Notes under the pieces: model-generated
Databases searched by the model: none
Told to the model about the DNA's origin: nothing
Seen by the model: the letters and a program-made list of their open reading frames with translations, nothing else
From: Streptomyces sp. NBC_01478
Lineage (GTDB): Bacteria > Actinomycetota > Actinomycetes > Streptomycetales > Streptomycetaceae
Direction: 5' to 3'
DNA: 64,000 nt
NCBI RefSeq assembly: GCF_036227225.1
Contig: NZ_CP109444.1
Location: 7,049,501 to 7,113,500, forward strand
Program-made: the position numbers and the translations under genes
Part shown: in pieces, positions 26,717 through 35,294 of the stretch
Layout: each line of letters starts with the position of its first letter
Position numbering within the stretch: position 1 is the first letter of the stretch

Positions 26717-28009
26717 ATGCCGGAAGCCGCAGCACTGCCCGTCGAGGACCCGCGGCCGCCGCGCAAGCTCTACCGCAGCAGTGACGGTCGCTGGCTCGGT
26801 GGGGTGGCGCGGGGGCTCGCCGGGCATCTCGGGCTGCCGGTGATCTGGGTGCGGCTGGTGTTCGTGGGGCTGTTCCTCGCGGACGGACTCGGCGCGCTGT
26901 TGTACGCCTCGTTCTGGTTCTTCGTGCCGCTCGGCGTCGGCGGGGTCGCCGGCCAGCGGCCCCCGTCCCTCGTCTCCACCGAGACCTCACCGGACGGCCG
27001 TCGCAGACTCGTCGCCCGCAAGCCGGACAAGGGCCAGATCGTCGCCCTGCTCCTCATGGTCGTCGTGGCCCTGGTCTTCGTCGGCAATGTGAACCTGGGC
27101 AATGGCGCCAAGGCCTATCTCTTCCCGGTCGTCCTCGTCGGCGCGGGCGTCGCCCTCGTCTGGCGCCAGGCGGACAACGCCCGCCGCGCCCGCTGGGCCG
27201 AGGTCGGCAGCAGACGCCGTACGCTCAGCCTGCTGCGCGCGGGCGGCGGCGTCCTGCTCGTCACCGCCGGCGCCACCGCGATCTTCGTGCTGCAGGGCTC
27301 CGCCGACCACCTCGGCTCGGTCCTCCAGGCCGCCCTCGCGGTCCTCGTCGGCATCACCCTGCTTGCCGGCCCGTATCTCGTGCGGATGACCCAGGACCTC
27401 TCCGAGGAGCGCCTGATGCGCATCCGCGCCCAGGAGCGCGCCGAGGTCGCCGCCCATGTCCACGACTCCGTGCTGCACACCCTGACCCTGATCCAGCGCA
27501 ACGCGGAGAGCCCGAACGAAGTGCGCCGCCTGGCCCGCGCCCAGGAGCGCGACCTGCGCGCCTGGCTCTACAAACCGGAGGGCACCGGCAAGGACGAGGC
27601 CGACGAACCCGACACCCTCGCCGAGGCGGTGCGCCGCAGCGCGGCCGAGGTCGAGGACAAGCACGGCGTCCCCATCGAGGTCGTCGTCGTCGGGGACTGC
27701 CCGCTCGACGACAGGATCGGCGCCCAGATGCAGGCCGCACGCGAAGCGATGGTGAACGCGGCCAAGTACGGTGGCGAGGGCGGCGCCGTACAGGTCTACG
27801 CCGAGGTGGAGGGGAAGAAGGTCTTCGTGTCCGTCCGCGACCGCGGACCGGGCTTCGACCTCGACTCGATACCCGCCGACCGCATGGGCGTCAGAGAATC
27901 GATCATCGGCCGTATGGAGCGACACGGCGGTACGGCACGGCTGCGCGCCGTACCGGACGGCGGTACCGAGGTCGAGCTGGAGATGGAGAGGGCGGAGAAG
28001 ACGTCATGA
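26717..28009 (+). CDS. PspC-domain histidine kinase (NarL/LiaS type)
   Basis: 430 aa from ATG 26717 (alternatives GTG 26702 and ATG 26681). The N-terminal PspC domain (RWLGGVARGLAGHLGLPVIW) precedes four or five membrane helices. The HisKA_3 phosphoacceptor region is AEVAAHVHDSVLHTLTLIQR, with His in VHDSV. The ATPase domain has EAMVNAAKYGG (N box) and VRDRGPGFDLDS (G1). Autophosphorylation and transfer to the next gene's product are expected. The stop overlaps the regulator's ATG (ATGA), so the pair is translationally coupled. Confidence 0.92.
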   Translation: MPEAAALPVEDPRPPRKLYRSSDGRWLGGVARGLAGHLGLPVIWVRLVFVGLFLADGLGALLYASFWFFVPLGVGGVAGQRPPSLVSTETSPDGRRRLVARKPDKGQIVALLLMVVVALVFVGNVNLGNGAKAYLFPVVLVGAGVALVWRQADNARRARWAEVGSRRRTLSLLRAGGGVLLVTAGATAIFVLQGSADHLGSVLQAALAVLVGITLLAGPYLVRMTQDLSEERLMRIRAQERAEVAAHVHDSVLHTLTLIQRNAESPNEVRRLARAQERDLRAWLYKPEGTGKDEADEPDTLAEAVRRSAAEVEDKHGVPIEVVVVGDCPLDDRIGAQMQAAREAMVNAAKYGGEGGAVQVYAEVEGKKVFVSVRDRGPGFDLDSIPADRMGVRESIIGRMERHGGTARLRAVPDGGTEVELEMERAEKTS

Positions 28010-28725
28010 GCGACGCGACCGAGACGAACGAACCGGCGGAGCCGACCGGCGGGAGCGCGGGCGGGCGTCACGTGCGCGTGGTCCTCGTCGACGACCACCG
28101 CATGTTCCGTACGGGGGTCCAGGCCGAGATCGGCCGCACCGAGGAGACCGGAGTCGAGGTGGTCGGCGAGGCCGCGGACGTCGACCAGGCGGTCACGGTC
28201 ATCACCGCGACCCGCCCCGAGGTGGTCCTCCTCGACGTCCACCTCCCGGGCGGTGGCGGGGTCGAAGTCCTGCGCCGCTGCGCCCCGTTGATGAGCGACG
28301 CCGAGCAGCCCGTCCGCTTCCTCGCCCTGTCCGTGTCGGACGCGGCGGAGGACGTGATCGGGGTGATCCGCGGCGGTGCGCGCGGCTACGTCACCAAGAC
28401 GATCACCGGCACGGACCTCGTCAACTCCGTCTTCCGGGTCCAGGAGGGCGACGCGGTCTTCTCGCCCCGGCTGGCCGGCTTCGTCCTCGACGCCTTCGCG
28501 TCGACCGACGCCCCGCCGGTCGACGAGGACCTCGACCGTCTCACCCAGCGCGAGCGCGAGGTCCTGCGCCTCATCGCGCGGGGCTACGCCTACAAGGAGA
28601 TCGCCAAGCAACTGTTCATCTCGGTGAAGACGGTCGAGTCCCATGTCTCGGCGGTGCTCCGCAAGCTCCAGTTGTCGAACCGGCACGAGCTGACGCGCTG
28701 GGCGACGGCACGTCGACTGGTGTGA
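28006..28725 (+). CDS. LuxR/NarL-family response regulator
   Basis: 239 aa. Receiver domain with the acidic pair in VVLVDDHRMF, phosphoacceptor Asp in VVLLDVHLPGGGG and a Lys in GYVTKTITG. The C-terminal LuxR HTH is LTQREREVLRLIARGYAYKE then ISVKTVESHVSAVLRKLQLS. It is cognate to the upstream PspC-type kinase by overlap and family. Likely targets are the divergent PspC/LiaF-like operon or other envelope genes (inference). Confidence 0.94.
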   Translation: MSDATETNEPAEPTGGSAGGRHVRVVLVDDHRMFRTGVQAEIGRTEETGVEVVGEAADVDQAVTVITATRPEVVLLDVHLPGGGGVEVLRRCAPLMSDAEQPVRFLALSVSDAAEDVIGVIRGGARGYVTKTITGTDLVNSVFRVQEGDAVFSPRLAGFVLDAFASTDAPPVDEDLDRLTQREREVLRLIARGYAYKEIAKQLFISVKTVESHVSAVLRKLQLSNRHELTRWATARRLV

Positions 28726-28753
28726 CCCGTAAGGGAGTTCACCTGCGGGATCA

Positions 28754-28771
28754 CCCAGGGGATCCCCTGGG
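28754..28771. terminator. Palindrome between convergent genes, terminator candidate
   Basis: CCCAGGGGATCCCCTGGG is an 18-bp perfect palindrome in the 49-bp gap between the response regulator stop and the convergent NlpC/P60 stop. Confidence 0.5.
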
Positions 28772-28774
28772 GGT

Positions 28775-29848
28775 TCACACCACCCGGGTCGCCCCCGCGA
28801 ACGGCATCTGGTCGATCGGCGCCAGCCGTACCGGAGCGGTCGGGTTCGGGGCGTGGATCATCTGGCCGTCGCCGACGTAGATGCCGACGTGACTGATGCC
28901 CGAGTAGAAGAACACCAGGTCGCCGGGGCGCAGTTCGTCCCGGGAGACCCGCTGTCCGGCGTTGATCTGGGCGTAGGTCGTGCGGGGCAGCGAGACACCC
29001 GCGGAGTTGTAGGCGGCCTGCACGAGGCCCGAGCAGTCGAAGGCGTTCGGGCCCGTCGCCCCCCACACGTAGGGGCTGCCGAGCTTCTGGTAGGCGTAGG
29101 AAACGGCCGCGGCCGCACGGGAGTTGGGGGCGTCTGCCGCGGCGGCCGAGGACCCGGGCGCGGCCAGCGCACCCCGTGCCGTGGTCGACGACCGTGACGC
29201 GCGGCCGGAGCCACTCGCCTCGCCGACCTGGGCCCGCTGCCGCGGAGGCAGCGTCGACAGCAGCCGGCGTGCCTGGTCCAGCTTCCCGTTGATGGTCTTC
29301 TTCTGCCTGCCGAGCTCCGCCTGCCGCGACTTCAGCGAGGTCAGCTCGATGTGCGCGGCACCGCGCAACTGCTCGATCTCCCGCAACTGCTGCCGTACGA
29401 GAGCGACGGCAGCCGTCTGCCGGTGGCCCACCCGGTCGGCGAACTCGGCGCCGTCCAGATACCGTTCGGGGTCGTCGGAGAGCATGAGCTGCACCGCGGG
29501 GTCGATCCCGCCACCGCGGTACTGGGCCGCGGCGACATAACCCAGCGAGTCCCGCGCCGAGTTGAGCTTCTCCGTCTTGCGCGCCGCCTCGTCCCGCAGG
29601 GTGTTCAACTGCTTCTCGGCCGCGTCCGCCTTCTCCTTCGCGCCGTCGTACTTCTCGGTGGCGACCTCCGCCTCCTGGTACAGCTTGTCCACCTTGGCCT
29701 TGACCTGTGTCGGCGTCAGTTGCGGCTCGGCGTGCGAGGTCCCGTCGAAGGCCGTGGCGGTCGCCGCGCCCGCGAGGGCGATCGTGGCCGCGGTACGGGC
29801 CGTATGGCCGCTGAGCGGGCGCTGTCGGGCCTTGCGGTGCGCTGCCAC
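28775..29848 (-). CDS. Secreted NlpC/P60 peptidoglycan endopeptidase
   Basis: 357 aa from GTG 29848 with GAAAGGA about 12 nt upstream. A signal peptide (ARTAATIALAGAATATAF) is followed by a long coiled coil (about residues 50-210, rich in Lys/Glu/Gln) and a C-terminal NlpC/P60 domain. The catalytic Cys is in NAFDCSGLVQAAYNSAG and the His in GISHVGIYVGDGQMIHA. It cleaves D-Glu-DAP-type bonds in stem peptides. The long minus-strand leader upstream contains a 13-bp hairpin. Related in design to the second NlpC/P60 gene 3 kb away. Confidence 0.93.
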   Translation of the reverse strand: MAAHRKARQRPLSGHTARTAATIALAGAATATAFDGTSHAEPQLTPTQVKAKVDKLYQEAEVATEKYDGAKEKADAAEKQLNTLRDEAARKTEKLNSARDSLGYVAAAQYRGGGIDPAVQLMLSDDPERYLDGAEFADRVGHRQTAAVALVRQQLREIEQLRGAAHIELTSLKSRQAELGRQKKTINGKLDQARRLLSTLPPRQRAQVGEASGSGRASRSSTTARGALAAPGSSAAAADAPNSRAAAAVSYAYQKLGSPYVWGATGPNAFDCSGLVQAAYNSAGVSLPRTTYAQINAGQRVSRDELRPGDLVFFYSGISHVGIYVGDGQMIHAPNPTAPVRLAPIDQMPFAGATRVV

Positions 29849-30017
29849 GTGGACTGCACGTCCTTTCGTACGACCGCCGGGGGAGCGGGCGATTGCGCGT
29901 CCGGCGGCGGCCTGCACAGGGGGAGCGGGCCGCCGCCGGACTTCTCGGCGGTGGTGTCCGGCTGCCGCCCCTGGTCCGGGCGGCGGTGGGGAGCCGGTCA
30001 CCTGGTGGAGGACGCTA
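29849..30017 (-). promoter_or_regulatory. Promoter and structured 5' leader of the NlpC/P60 gene
   Basis: On the minus strand TTACCG, 18 nt, TAGCGT (30012-30017) makes a plausible promoter. It gives an mRNA leader of about 155 nt holding a 13-bp perfect stem (29900-29912 with 29928-29940). I looked for the c-di-AMP (ydaO) riboswitch core, which controls some Streptomyces wall hydrolases, and did not find it. Confidence 0.4.
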
Positions 30018-30247
30018 AACCTGATGGTTGCGGCCCGGTAACGCATGCGCGGAACTGACATGAGGTGACCGGGAATTGACCATAAGTGACTGTGATCCCG
30101 GACCGGGCCCGCCGCCTTCGCGTGGCGCGCTGACCGATGCGGCGGTTCCGGCGCGGGGCGGTCCGGCGCGATGCTATGGGCCGCATATATGCAAGGGAAT
30201 CGGAGCGCTACGGAGGGGCGGTGTCGGCCGGCCTCCGGGCCCCTGGT

Positions 30248-30253
30248 TAGGCT
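30248..30253 (+). promoter_or_regulatory. Putative -10 box, leaderless transcript
   Basis: TAGGCT ends eight bases before the ATG at 30262, and no Shine-Dalgarno is present. Confidence 0.45.
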
Positions 30254-30261
30254 CCGGCCCC

Positions 30262-30615
30262 ATGGACGTACTCATCCATCTCTTCGTCGGCCTGCACATC
30301 ATCGGCATCGCGGCGCTGCTCGGCGGTTTCCTCACCCAGATGAAGGCGATGGGCCAGGGCACGGCCCGCTTCGTCCCCGGCATGCTGCACGGAGCGCTGA
30401 CCATGCTGGTCACCGGCGCCGTCCTGGTCGGCCTCAACCAGGCCGACGATCAGCACGTCAACAACATCAAGATCGGCATCAAGCTCGCGCTGCTGATCGT
30501 GATCCTCGGCCTCGTCTATGTGAAGCGGGACGAGGAGACCGTCGACAAGAGCCAGTTCGCGCTGGTGGGCGGACTGACCATGGTGAACATCTTCATCGCG
30601 GTCCTGTGGACGTGA
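30262..30615 (+). CDS. Small integral membrane protein
   Basis: 117 aa, with four predicted helices: LIHLFVGLHIIGIAALLGGF, MLHGALTMLVTGAVLVGL, IGIKLALLIVILGLVYV and ALVGGLTMVNIFIAVLW. No family recognised with confidence. ATG 30262 lies just after a -10-like TAGGCT, suggesting leaderless translation; the frame is open to 30076 but unsupported. Its 3' end overlaps the convergent transporter gene by 23 bp. Confidence 0.75.
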   Translation: MDVLIHLFVGLHIIGIAALLGGFLTQMKAMGQGTARFVPGMLHGALTMLVTGAVLVGLNQADDQHVNNIKIGIKLALLIVILGLVYVKRDEETVDKSQFALVGGLTMVNIFIAVLWT

Positions 30616-31582
30616 CCCCGGACGTGGCGGCGAGGTAGAACCGGACCGTCCCCGCGGCGACCACCAGCCAGGCCGCCACCGCGATCCACAGCACCACCTC
30701 CCCGGGCGTCCGCAGCCACCCGACGTCCACGGCGGTCCCCACGGACAGCATGGTCGCCGCCGTCATCCCCAGGGGGAACACCGTCGACCAGCGGCGCACG
30801 TCGAAGCGCAGCCGCGGCCAGGCGGCCTCGGCGGCCACCAGGACCACGCACCAGGCCACGTCGATCACGAGCAGCGCCACGGTCACGGACCGCAGGACGC
30901 CCCGGTCGTCGGAGTTCCACAGGTACAGGCGCGCGCTGTCGGCGGCGATCAGCTTCGACCCGGCCAGCGCCGAGACGGCCAGCGCGCCGCCGACGATCCA
31001 GTGGTCCCCGACCCCGATGATCACCTGCCGCCATTCGAAACGGGCCAGCGCGAACCCGTAGAGCACCAGCCCGAGCCAGAACAGCACCAGCGCCGTGTGC
31101 GCGAGCCAGGCCACCGACTCGGCCCCGGCGATCGTCGCCCCCAGCACGGCCAGCGACTGCGTGGCCACACAGCCCAGGAACACCGTCCCGGGCATCCGCC
31201 CCCGCCAGTTCCCCAGGACCCGCACGAGCAGCCACGGCCACAGCACCGCACCCAGCGCCAGCAGCGCCTCGGCCACCGTCTGCCGGCCCGCGATCGAGAA
31301 CCGCGTCCCCAGGACGGCGCTTGCGGCCACGGCGGTCAGCGCACCGGGCGTCCCCGCCTCCGTGAGCCACCTCCGCCGGTCCCACAGCAGCCGTACGGCG
31401 AAGTCCGCGGCCAGCCCCAGCCAGAACACGCAGGCCACCGCGAAGGCGATACGGGACAGCACCTCGTACCCCGTGCCATGCAGGCCGACCGACACGATCG
31501 CGGTCGCCATCACGACGGCCCCGGCCGCCGGCGGACGCTGCGCCCACCAGGCGCGGAAGCGGGAGATACCGGTATCGGGCAT
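30593..31582 (-). CDS. TDT/SLAC1-like membrane transporter
   Basis: 329 aa with about ten hydrophobic helices (for example GAVVMATAIVSVGLHGTGYE, LGAVLWPWLLVRVLGNWRG, FWLGLVLYGFALARFEWRQV, FPLGMTAATMLSVGTAVDVG). The layout and the VMATAIVSV/PLGMTAATM repeats fit the tellurite-resistance/dicarboxylate transporter (TDT) family. The transported anion is unknown. TAGCAT six bases before the ATG and no Shine-Dalgarno point to a leaderless mRNA. Confidence 0.7.
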   Translation of the reverse strand: MPDTGISRFRAWWAQRPPAAGAVVMATAIVSVGLHGTGYEVLSRIAFAVACVFWLGLAADFAVRLLWDRRRWLTEAGTPGALTAVAASAVLGTRFSIAGRQTVAEALLALGAVLWPWLLVRVLGNWRGRMPGTVFLGCVATQSLAVLGATIAGAESVAWLAHTALVLFWLGLVLYGFALARFEWRQVIIGVGDHWIVGGALAVSALAGSKLIAADSARLYLWNSDDRGVLRSVTVALLVIDVAWCVVLVAAEAAWPRLRFDVRRWSTVFPLGMTAATMLSVGTAVDVGWLRTPGEVVLWIAVAAWLVVAAGTVRFYLAATSGVTSTGPR

Positions 31583-31588
31583 GGCCCG

Positions 31589-31594
31589 ATGCTA
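31589..31594 (-). promoter_or_regulatory. Putative -10 box, leaderless transporter transcript
   Basis: On the minus strand TAGCAT, then six bases, then the ATG at 31582. No recognisable -35 box. Confidence 0.45.
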
Positions 31595-31638
31595 GGGAGC
31601 GGCCCCGGTGCGGACGGCGGGCCACGCGCGCGGGGACG

Positions 31639-31696
31639 TCAAAAACACCTGCACGCGTGCGTGGCGCTCAAAAACACCCTCACGCGCGCGTACGGA
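31639..31696 (-). terminator. Tandem terminator-like repeats
   Basis: Two 29-bp units at 31639-31667 and 31668-31696, each with TCAAAAACACC next to an alternating CG/CA palindromic stretch (GCACGCGTGC; CGCGCGCG). Read on the minus strand, each is a GC-rich dyad followed by GGTGTTTTTGA, just downstream of the NlpC/P60 stop at 31703. This looks like a doubled intrinsic terminator. Confidence 0.5.
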
Positions 31697-31702
31697 CTCC
31701 GC

Positions 31703-32527
31703 TCAGGCCGGCCGCACCACGCTGTGGACGATCGCCGTGCCGTCGTAGTGGATCGATTCCTCGCGGACGTAGGCGCCCGGCTTCGGGGCGTGGATCATCA
31801 TGCCGTCGCCCACGTAGACACCGACGTGACTGGCATCGTCGTGGAAGAAGACCAGGTCGCCGGGTTGTGCGTCGGCCAGGGGGACCGTCGTGCCGGCGTC
31901 GGCCTGGGCGGCGGTGATACGCGGGAGGGTGACTCCGGCGGCCTTCCAGGCGGCTTGCGTGAGGCCCGAGCAGTCGTAGGAGCCCGGTCCGGCGGCGCCC
32001 CAGACGTACGGTTTGCCGACCTGGGCGCGGGCGAAGGTGATGGCCTGCCGGGCGAGCGCCGCCGCCTCTTGTTGCCGCTCCCGCGCGGCCAGTCGCGACA
32101 ACAGCGCGCGTGCGGTGGAGAGCTTCCGCTGGACGGTGGCCTTGGCCGTCCTCGGGTCGCTCTGTGTCCCGTCGGAGGCCTGGAGGCCCACGGCCGCCTC
32201 CTGACGCTGCCCCGTCGTCGTGGACCGCTCCGTGAGGTGCGCGGCGACCGCGTCCTTCTGGCGGGCGGTCAGCCGACTCATCAACTGGGCCTGGTCGTAG
32301 TGGTCGTGCGGGGTGGCGGTGAAGGAACTCGGTTTCTTCCGCGGGGAGTTGATCTTCTGCGTGCGCTTGGCCGAGCTCTGCCCCTCGGTCGCCGAGTCCG
32401 CCCGGCGGTAGAGGTCGTCGATCTTCTGCTCGACCTCTCCGAGGCTCCGGTTGCCGCCGTCGGCGGGGGTCCATATGCCTGCGATGCGCGAGCCCGCGGA
32501 ACGGGGCTTGCGGTGCGACGACGCCAA
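31703..32527 (-). CDS. NlpC/P60 family protein lacking a visible signal peptide
   Basis: 274 aa from TTG 32527, chosen for a GGAAGGAG site eight bases upstream (the frame opens to 32605). The C-terminal NlpC/P60 domain is intact: PYVWGAAGPGSYDCSGLTQA with the catalytic Cys and ASHVGVYVGDGMMIHAPKPG with the His. A charged helical region precedes it. The N-terminus, MASSHRKPRSAGSRIAGIWT, keeps the basic n-region typical of these secreted proteins but then runs straight into charged sequence with no hydrophobic core. Either the signal peptide has been deleted or export uses another route. A paralogue of the gene at 28775. Confidence 0.85.
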   Translation of the reverse strand: MASSHRKPRSAGSRIAGIWTPADGGNRSLGEVEQKIDDLYRRADSATEGQSSAKRTQKINSPRKKPSSFTATPHDHYDQAQLMSRLTARQKDAVAAHLTERSTTTGQRQEAAVGLQASDGTQSDPRTAKATVQRKLSTARALLSRLAARERQQEAAALARQAITFARAQVGKPYVWGAAGPGSYDCSGLTQAAWKAAGVTLPRITAAQADAGTTVPLADAQPGDLVFFHDDASHVGVYVGDGMMIHAPKPGAYVREESIHYDGTAIVHSVVRPA

Positions 32528-32780
32528 GGAGGCGACTCCTTCCGAGGTCGGTGGGGCCGTGGGGCTCGACGGCGGGGCCGTGGAACTTGAACGAACGCTA
32601 ACCAACTTGTGTGACTTGCGTGAAGATTGCCGGCCGATATGCCCGATACGTTTGCGTGACCTCGGTCATGCGTCCGCCCGGCCGTCGCCGATCGTGATCG
32701 ACCGGTCCTGGACCGTGAATTTTCCCGAGTTTTCGGGGTGGCAGCCGGTTGTCAGTGGGGCGCCCTAAACTCGGAGAGCG

Positions 32781-35282
32781 ATGAGCAGCCTCTTTGACGA
32801 CAGCTTCCTGGCGGACCTCCGGACCCCTCGGGGTCATGACGAAGAACCCCCGCCACCGCCCGAGGACGAGCACGGACCGGAGCAGGTTCCGGACGACCTG
32901 TTCGGCGGCAAGTTCGACGTGCCCGCGAGCAGAGACGCCTACTACCGTGACGGCGCCCCACGCCCCACGGTCGACCCGGCCGCACTCCTGGACGGGCTGA
33001 ACGAGAACCAGCGCGCGGCCGTCGTCCACTCCGGCACCCCGCTGCTCATCGTGGCCGGCGCCGGCTCCGGCAAGACCCGCGTCCTCACCCACCGCATCGC
33101 CCACCTCCTCGGCGAGCGCCATGTGCACCCGGGCCAGATCCTCGCGATCACCTTCACCAACAAGGCCGCGGGCGAGATGAAGGAGCGCGTCGAGCAGCTC
33201 GTCGGCCCGCGCGCCAACGCGATGTGGGTGATGACCTTCCACAGCGCGTGCGTGCGCATCCTGCGCCGCGAGTCCAAGAAACTCGGCTTCACGTCCTCGT
33301 TCTCGATCTACGACGCCGCCGACTCCAAGCGCCTGATGGCCCTGGTCTGCCGCGACCTGGACCTCGACCCGAAGCGCTTCCCCCCGAAGTCCTTCAGCGC
33401 CAAGATCAGCAACCTGAAGAACGAGCTGATCGACGAGGAGGACTTCGCCGCCCAGGCCGGCGACGGCTTCGAGAAGACCGTCGCCCAGGCCTACGCGATG
33501 TACCAGTCGCGGCTGCGTGAGGCCAACGCCCTCGACTTCGACGACCTGATCATGACGACGGTCAACCTGCTGCGCGCCTTCCCGGACGTGGCCGAGCACT
33601 ACCGCCGCCGCTTCCGGCACGTCATGGTCGACGAGTACCAGGACACCAACCACGCGCAGTACGCGCTCGTGCGTGAGCTGGTGGGGACCTCCGAGCACCC
33701 GGTCGACGTCCCGCCCAACGAACACGACCTGCCGCCCGCCGAGTTGTGCGTCGTGGGCGACGCCGACCAGTCGATCTACGCCTTCCGGGGCGCGACGATC
33801 CGCAACATCCTCCAGTTCGAGGAGGACTACCCGAACGCGACGACGATCCTCCTGGAGCAGAACTACCGCTCCACGCAGACCATTTTGAGCGCGGCCAACG
33901 CGGTCATCGAGCGCAACGAGTCCCGCCGCCCCAAGAACCTGTGGACCAACGCGGGCGCGGGCGCGCAGATCACCGGCTACGTCGCGGACACCGAGCACGA
34001 CGAGGCGCAGTTCGTCGCCGAGGAGATAGACCGTCTCACCGACGCGGGCGACGCGAAGGCCGGCGACGTCGCCGTCTTCTACCGGACGAACGCCCAGTCC
34101 CGCGTCTTCGAGGAGATCTTCATCCGCGTCGGCCTGCCGTACAAGGTCGTCGGCGGGGTCCGCTTCTACGAGCGCAAGGAGGTCCGGGACGTCCTGGCCT
34201 ACCTGCGCGTGCTGGCCAACCCGGAGGACTCGGTCCCGCTGCGCCGCATCCTCAACGTCCCCAAGCGCGGCATCGGCGAGCGCGCCGAGGCGATGATCGA
34301 CGCGCTCTCGCAGCGCGAGAAGATCAGCTTCCCGCAGGCGTTGCGGCGCGTGGACGAGGCGTACGGCATGGCCGCGCGGTCGACGAACGCGGTCAAGAAG
34401 TTCAACACGCTGATGGAGGACCTCCGTACGATCGTCGACTCCGGCGCGGGCCCGGCGACGGTCCTGGAGGCCATCCTCGAACGCACCGGCTACCTCGCCG
34501 AGTTGCAGGCCTCCACCGACCCGCAGGACGAGACCCGGATCGAGAACCTCCAGGAACTCGCCGCCGTGGCGCTGGAGTTCGAGCAGGAGAACAGTGCAGG
34601 TGAGGGCGAGAGCGAGACCCCGGCCGGGCTCGCCGCGTTCCTGGAGCGGGTGGCGCTGGTCGCCGACTCCGACCAGATCCCCGACGAGGACGAGGACGGC
34701 TCCGGAGTCATCACCCTGATGACCCTGCACACCGCCAAGGGCCTTGAGTTCCCGGTCGTCTTCCTCACCGGCATGGAGGACGGCGTCTTCCCGCACATGC
34801 GCGCCCTCGGCCAGGCCAAGGAGCTGGAGGAGGAGCGGCGCCTCGCGTACGTGGGCATCACGCGCGCGCGTGAACGCCTGTATCTGACCCGGTCGTCGCT
34901 GCGCAGCGCCTGGGGACAGCCGTCGTACAACCCGCCCTCCCGCTTCCTGGAGGAGATCCCGGCGGCGCATGTGGAGTGGAAGCGGACCGGTGCCATGGCG
35001 GCTCCGCCGTCGACGGGTCCGGCCTCGGGCATCGCGGCCTCGCTGTCCTCGACCCGCTCGCGCTCGTCGGCGTCGGGTGCGTCGGGCTTCGCCACCCGCC
35101 GTACCTCGGAGAAGCCGGTCGTGGCACTGGCCGTCGGTGACCGGGTCACGCACGACCAGTTCGGGCTCGGCACGGTGGTCGGCGTGAAGGGCACGGGGGC
35201 GAACGCGGAGGCGACGGTCGACTTCGGGGAGCCCAAGCCGAAGCGCCTGCTGCTGCGGTACGCGCCGGTGGAAAAGCTGTAG
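32781..35282 (+). CDS. pcrA: ATP-dependent DNA helicase, UvrD/PcrA type
   Basis: 833 aa superfamily 1A 3'-5' helicase. It acts in repair and in clearing replication-transcription conflicts. Walker A GAGSGKTRVLTHRI lies near residue 93; Walker B is VDEYQDTN; other motifs are QNYRST (IV), LMTLHTAKGLEFP (V) and LAYVGITRARERLYL (VI). The Ser/Thr-rich linker is followed by a C-terminal Tudor-like domain (VGDRVTHDQFGLGTVVGVKG) that in PcrA binds RNA polymerase. The N-terminal 70 aa are actinobacteria-type extra. ATG 32781 has GGAG five bases upstream, and TAAACT at 32766 could be the -10, leaving a very short leader. Confidence 0.95.
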   Translation: MSSLFDDSFLADLRTPRGHDEEPPPPPEDEHGPEQVPDDLFGGKFDVPASRDAYYRDGAPRPTVDPAALLDGLNENQRAAVVHSGTPLLIVAGAGSGKTRVLTHRIAHLLGERHVHPGQILAITFTNKAAGEMKERVEQLVGPRANAMWVMTFHSACVRILRRESKKLGFTSSFSIYDAADSKRLMALVCRDLDLDPKRFPPKSFSAKISNLKNELIDEEDFAAQAGDGFEKTVAQAYAMYQSRLREANALDFDDLIMTTVNLLRAFPDVAEHYRRRFRHVMVDEYQDTNHAQYALVRELVGTSEHPVDVPPNEHDLPPAELCVVGDADQSIYAFRGATIRNILQFEEDYPNATTILLEQNYRSTQTILSAANAVIERNESRRPKNLWTNAGAGAQITGYVADTEHDEAQFVAEEIDRLTDAGDAKAGDVAVFYRTNAQSRVFEEIFIRVGLPYKVVGGVRFYERKEVRDVLAYLRVLANPEDSVPLRRILNVPKRGIGERAEAMIDALSQREKISFPQALRRVDEAYGMAARSTNAVKKFNTLMEDLRTIVDSGAGPATVLEAILERTGYLAELQASTDPQDETRIENLQELAAVALEFEQENSAGEGESETPAGLAAFLERVALVADSDQIPDEDEDGSGVITLMTLHTAKGLEFPVVFLTGMEDGVFPHMRALGQAKELEEERRLAYVGITRARERLYLTRSSLRSAWGQPSYNPPSRFLEEIPAAHVEWKRTGAMAAPPSTGPASGIAASLSSTRSRSSASGASGFATRRTSEKPVVALAVGDRVTHDQFGLGTVVGVKGTGANAEATVDFGEPKPKRLLLRYAPVEKL

Positions 35283-35294
35283 GGAGAAGGGGAG

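Noticed and set aside
29849..30120. c-di-AMP (ydaO) riboswitch before the NlpC/P60 gene
   Set aside because: The conserved GGGGAACC-type core and surrounding helices were not found there or upstream of the second NlpC/P60 gene.
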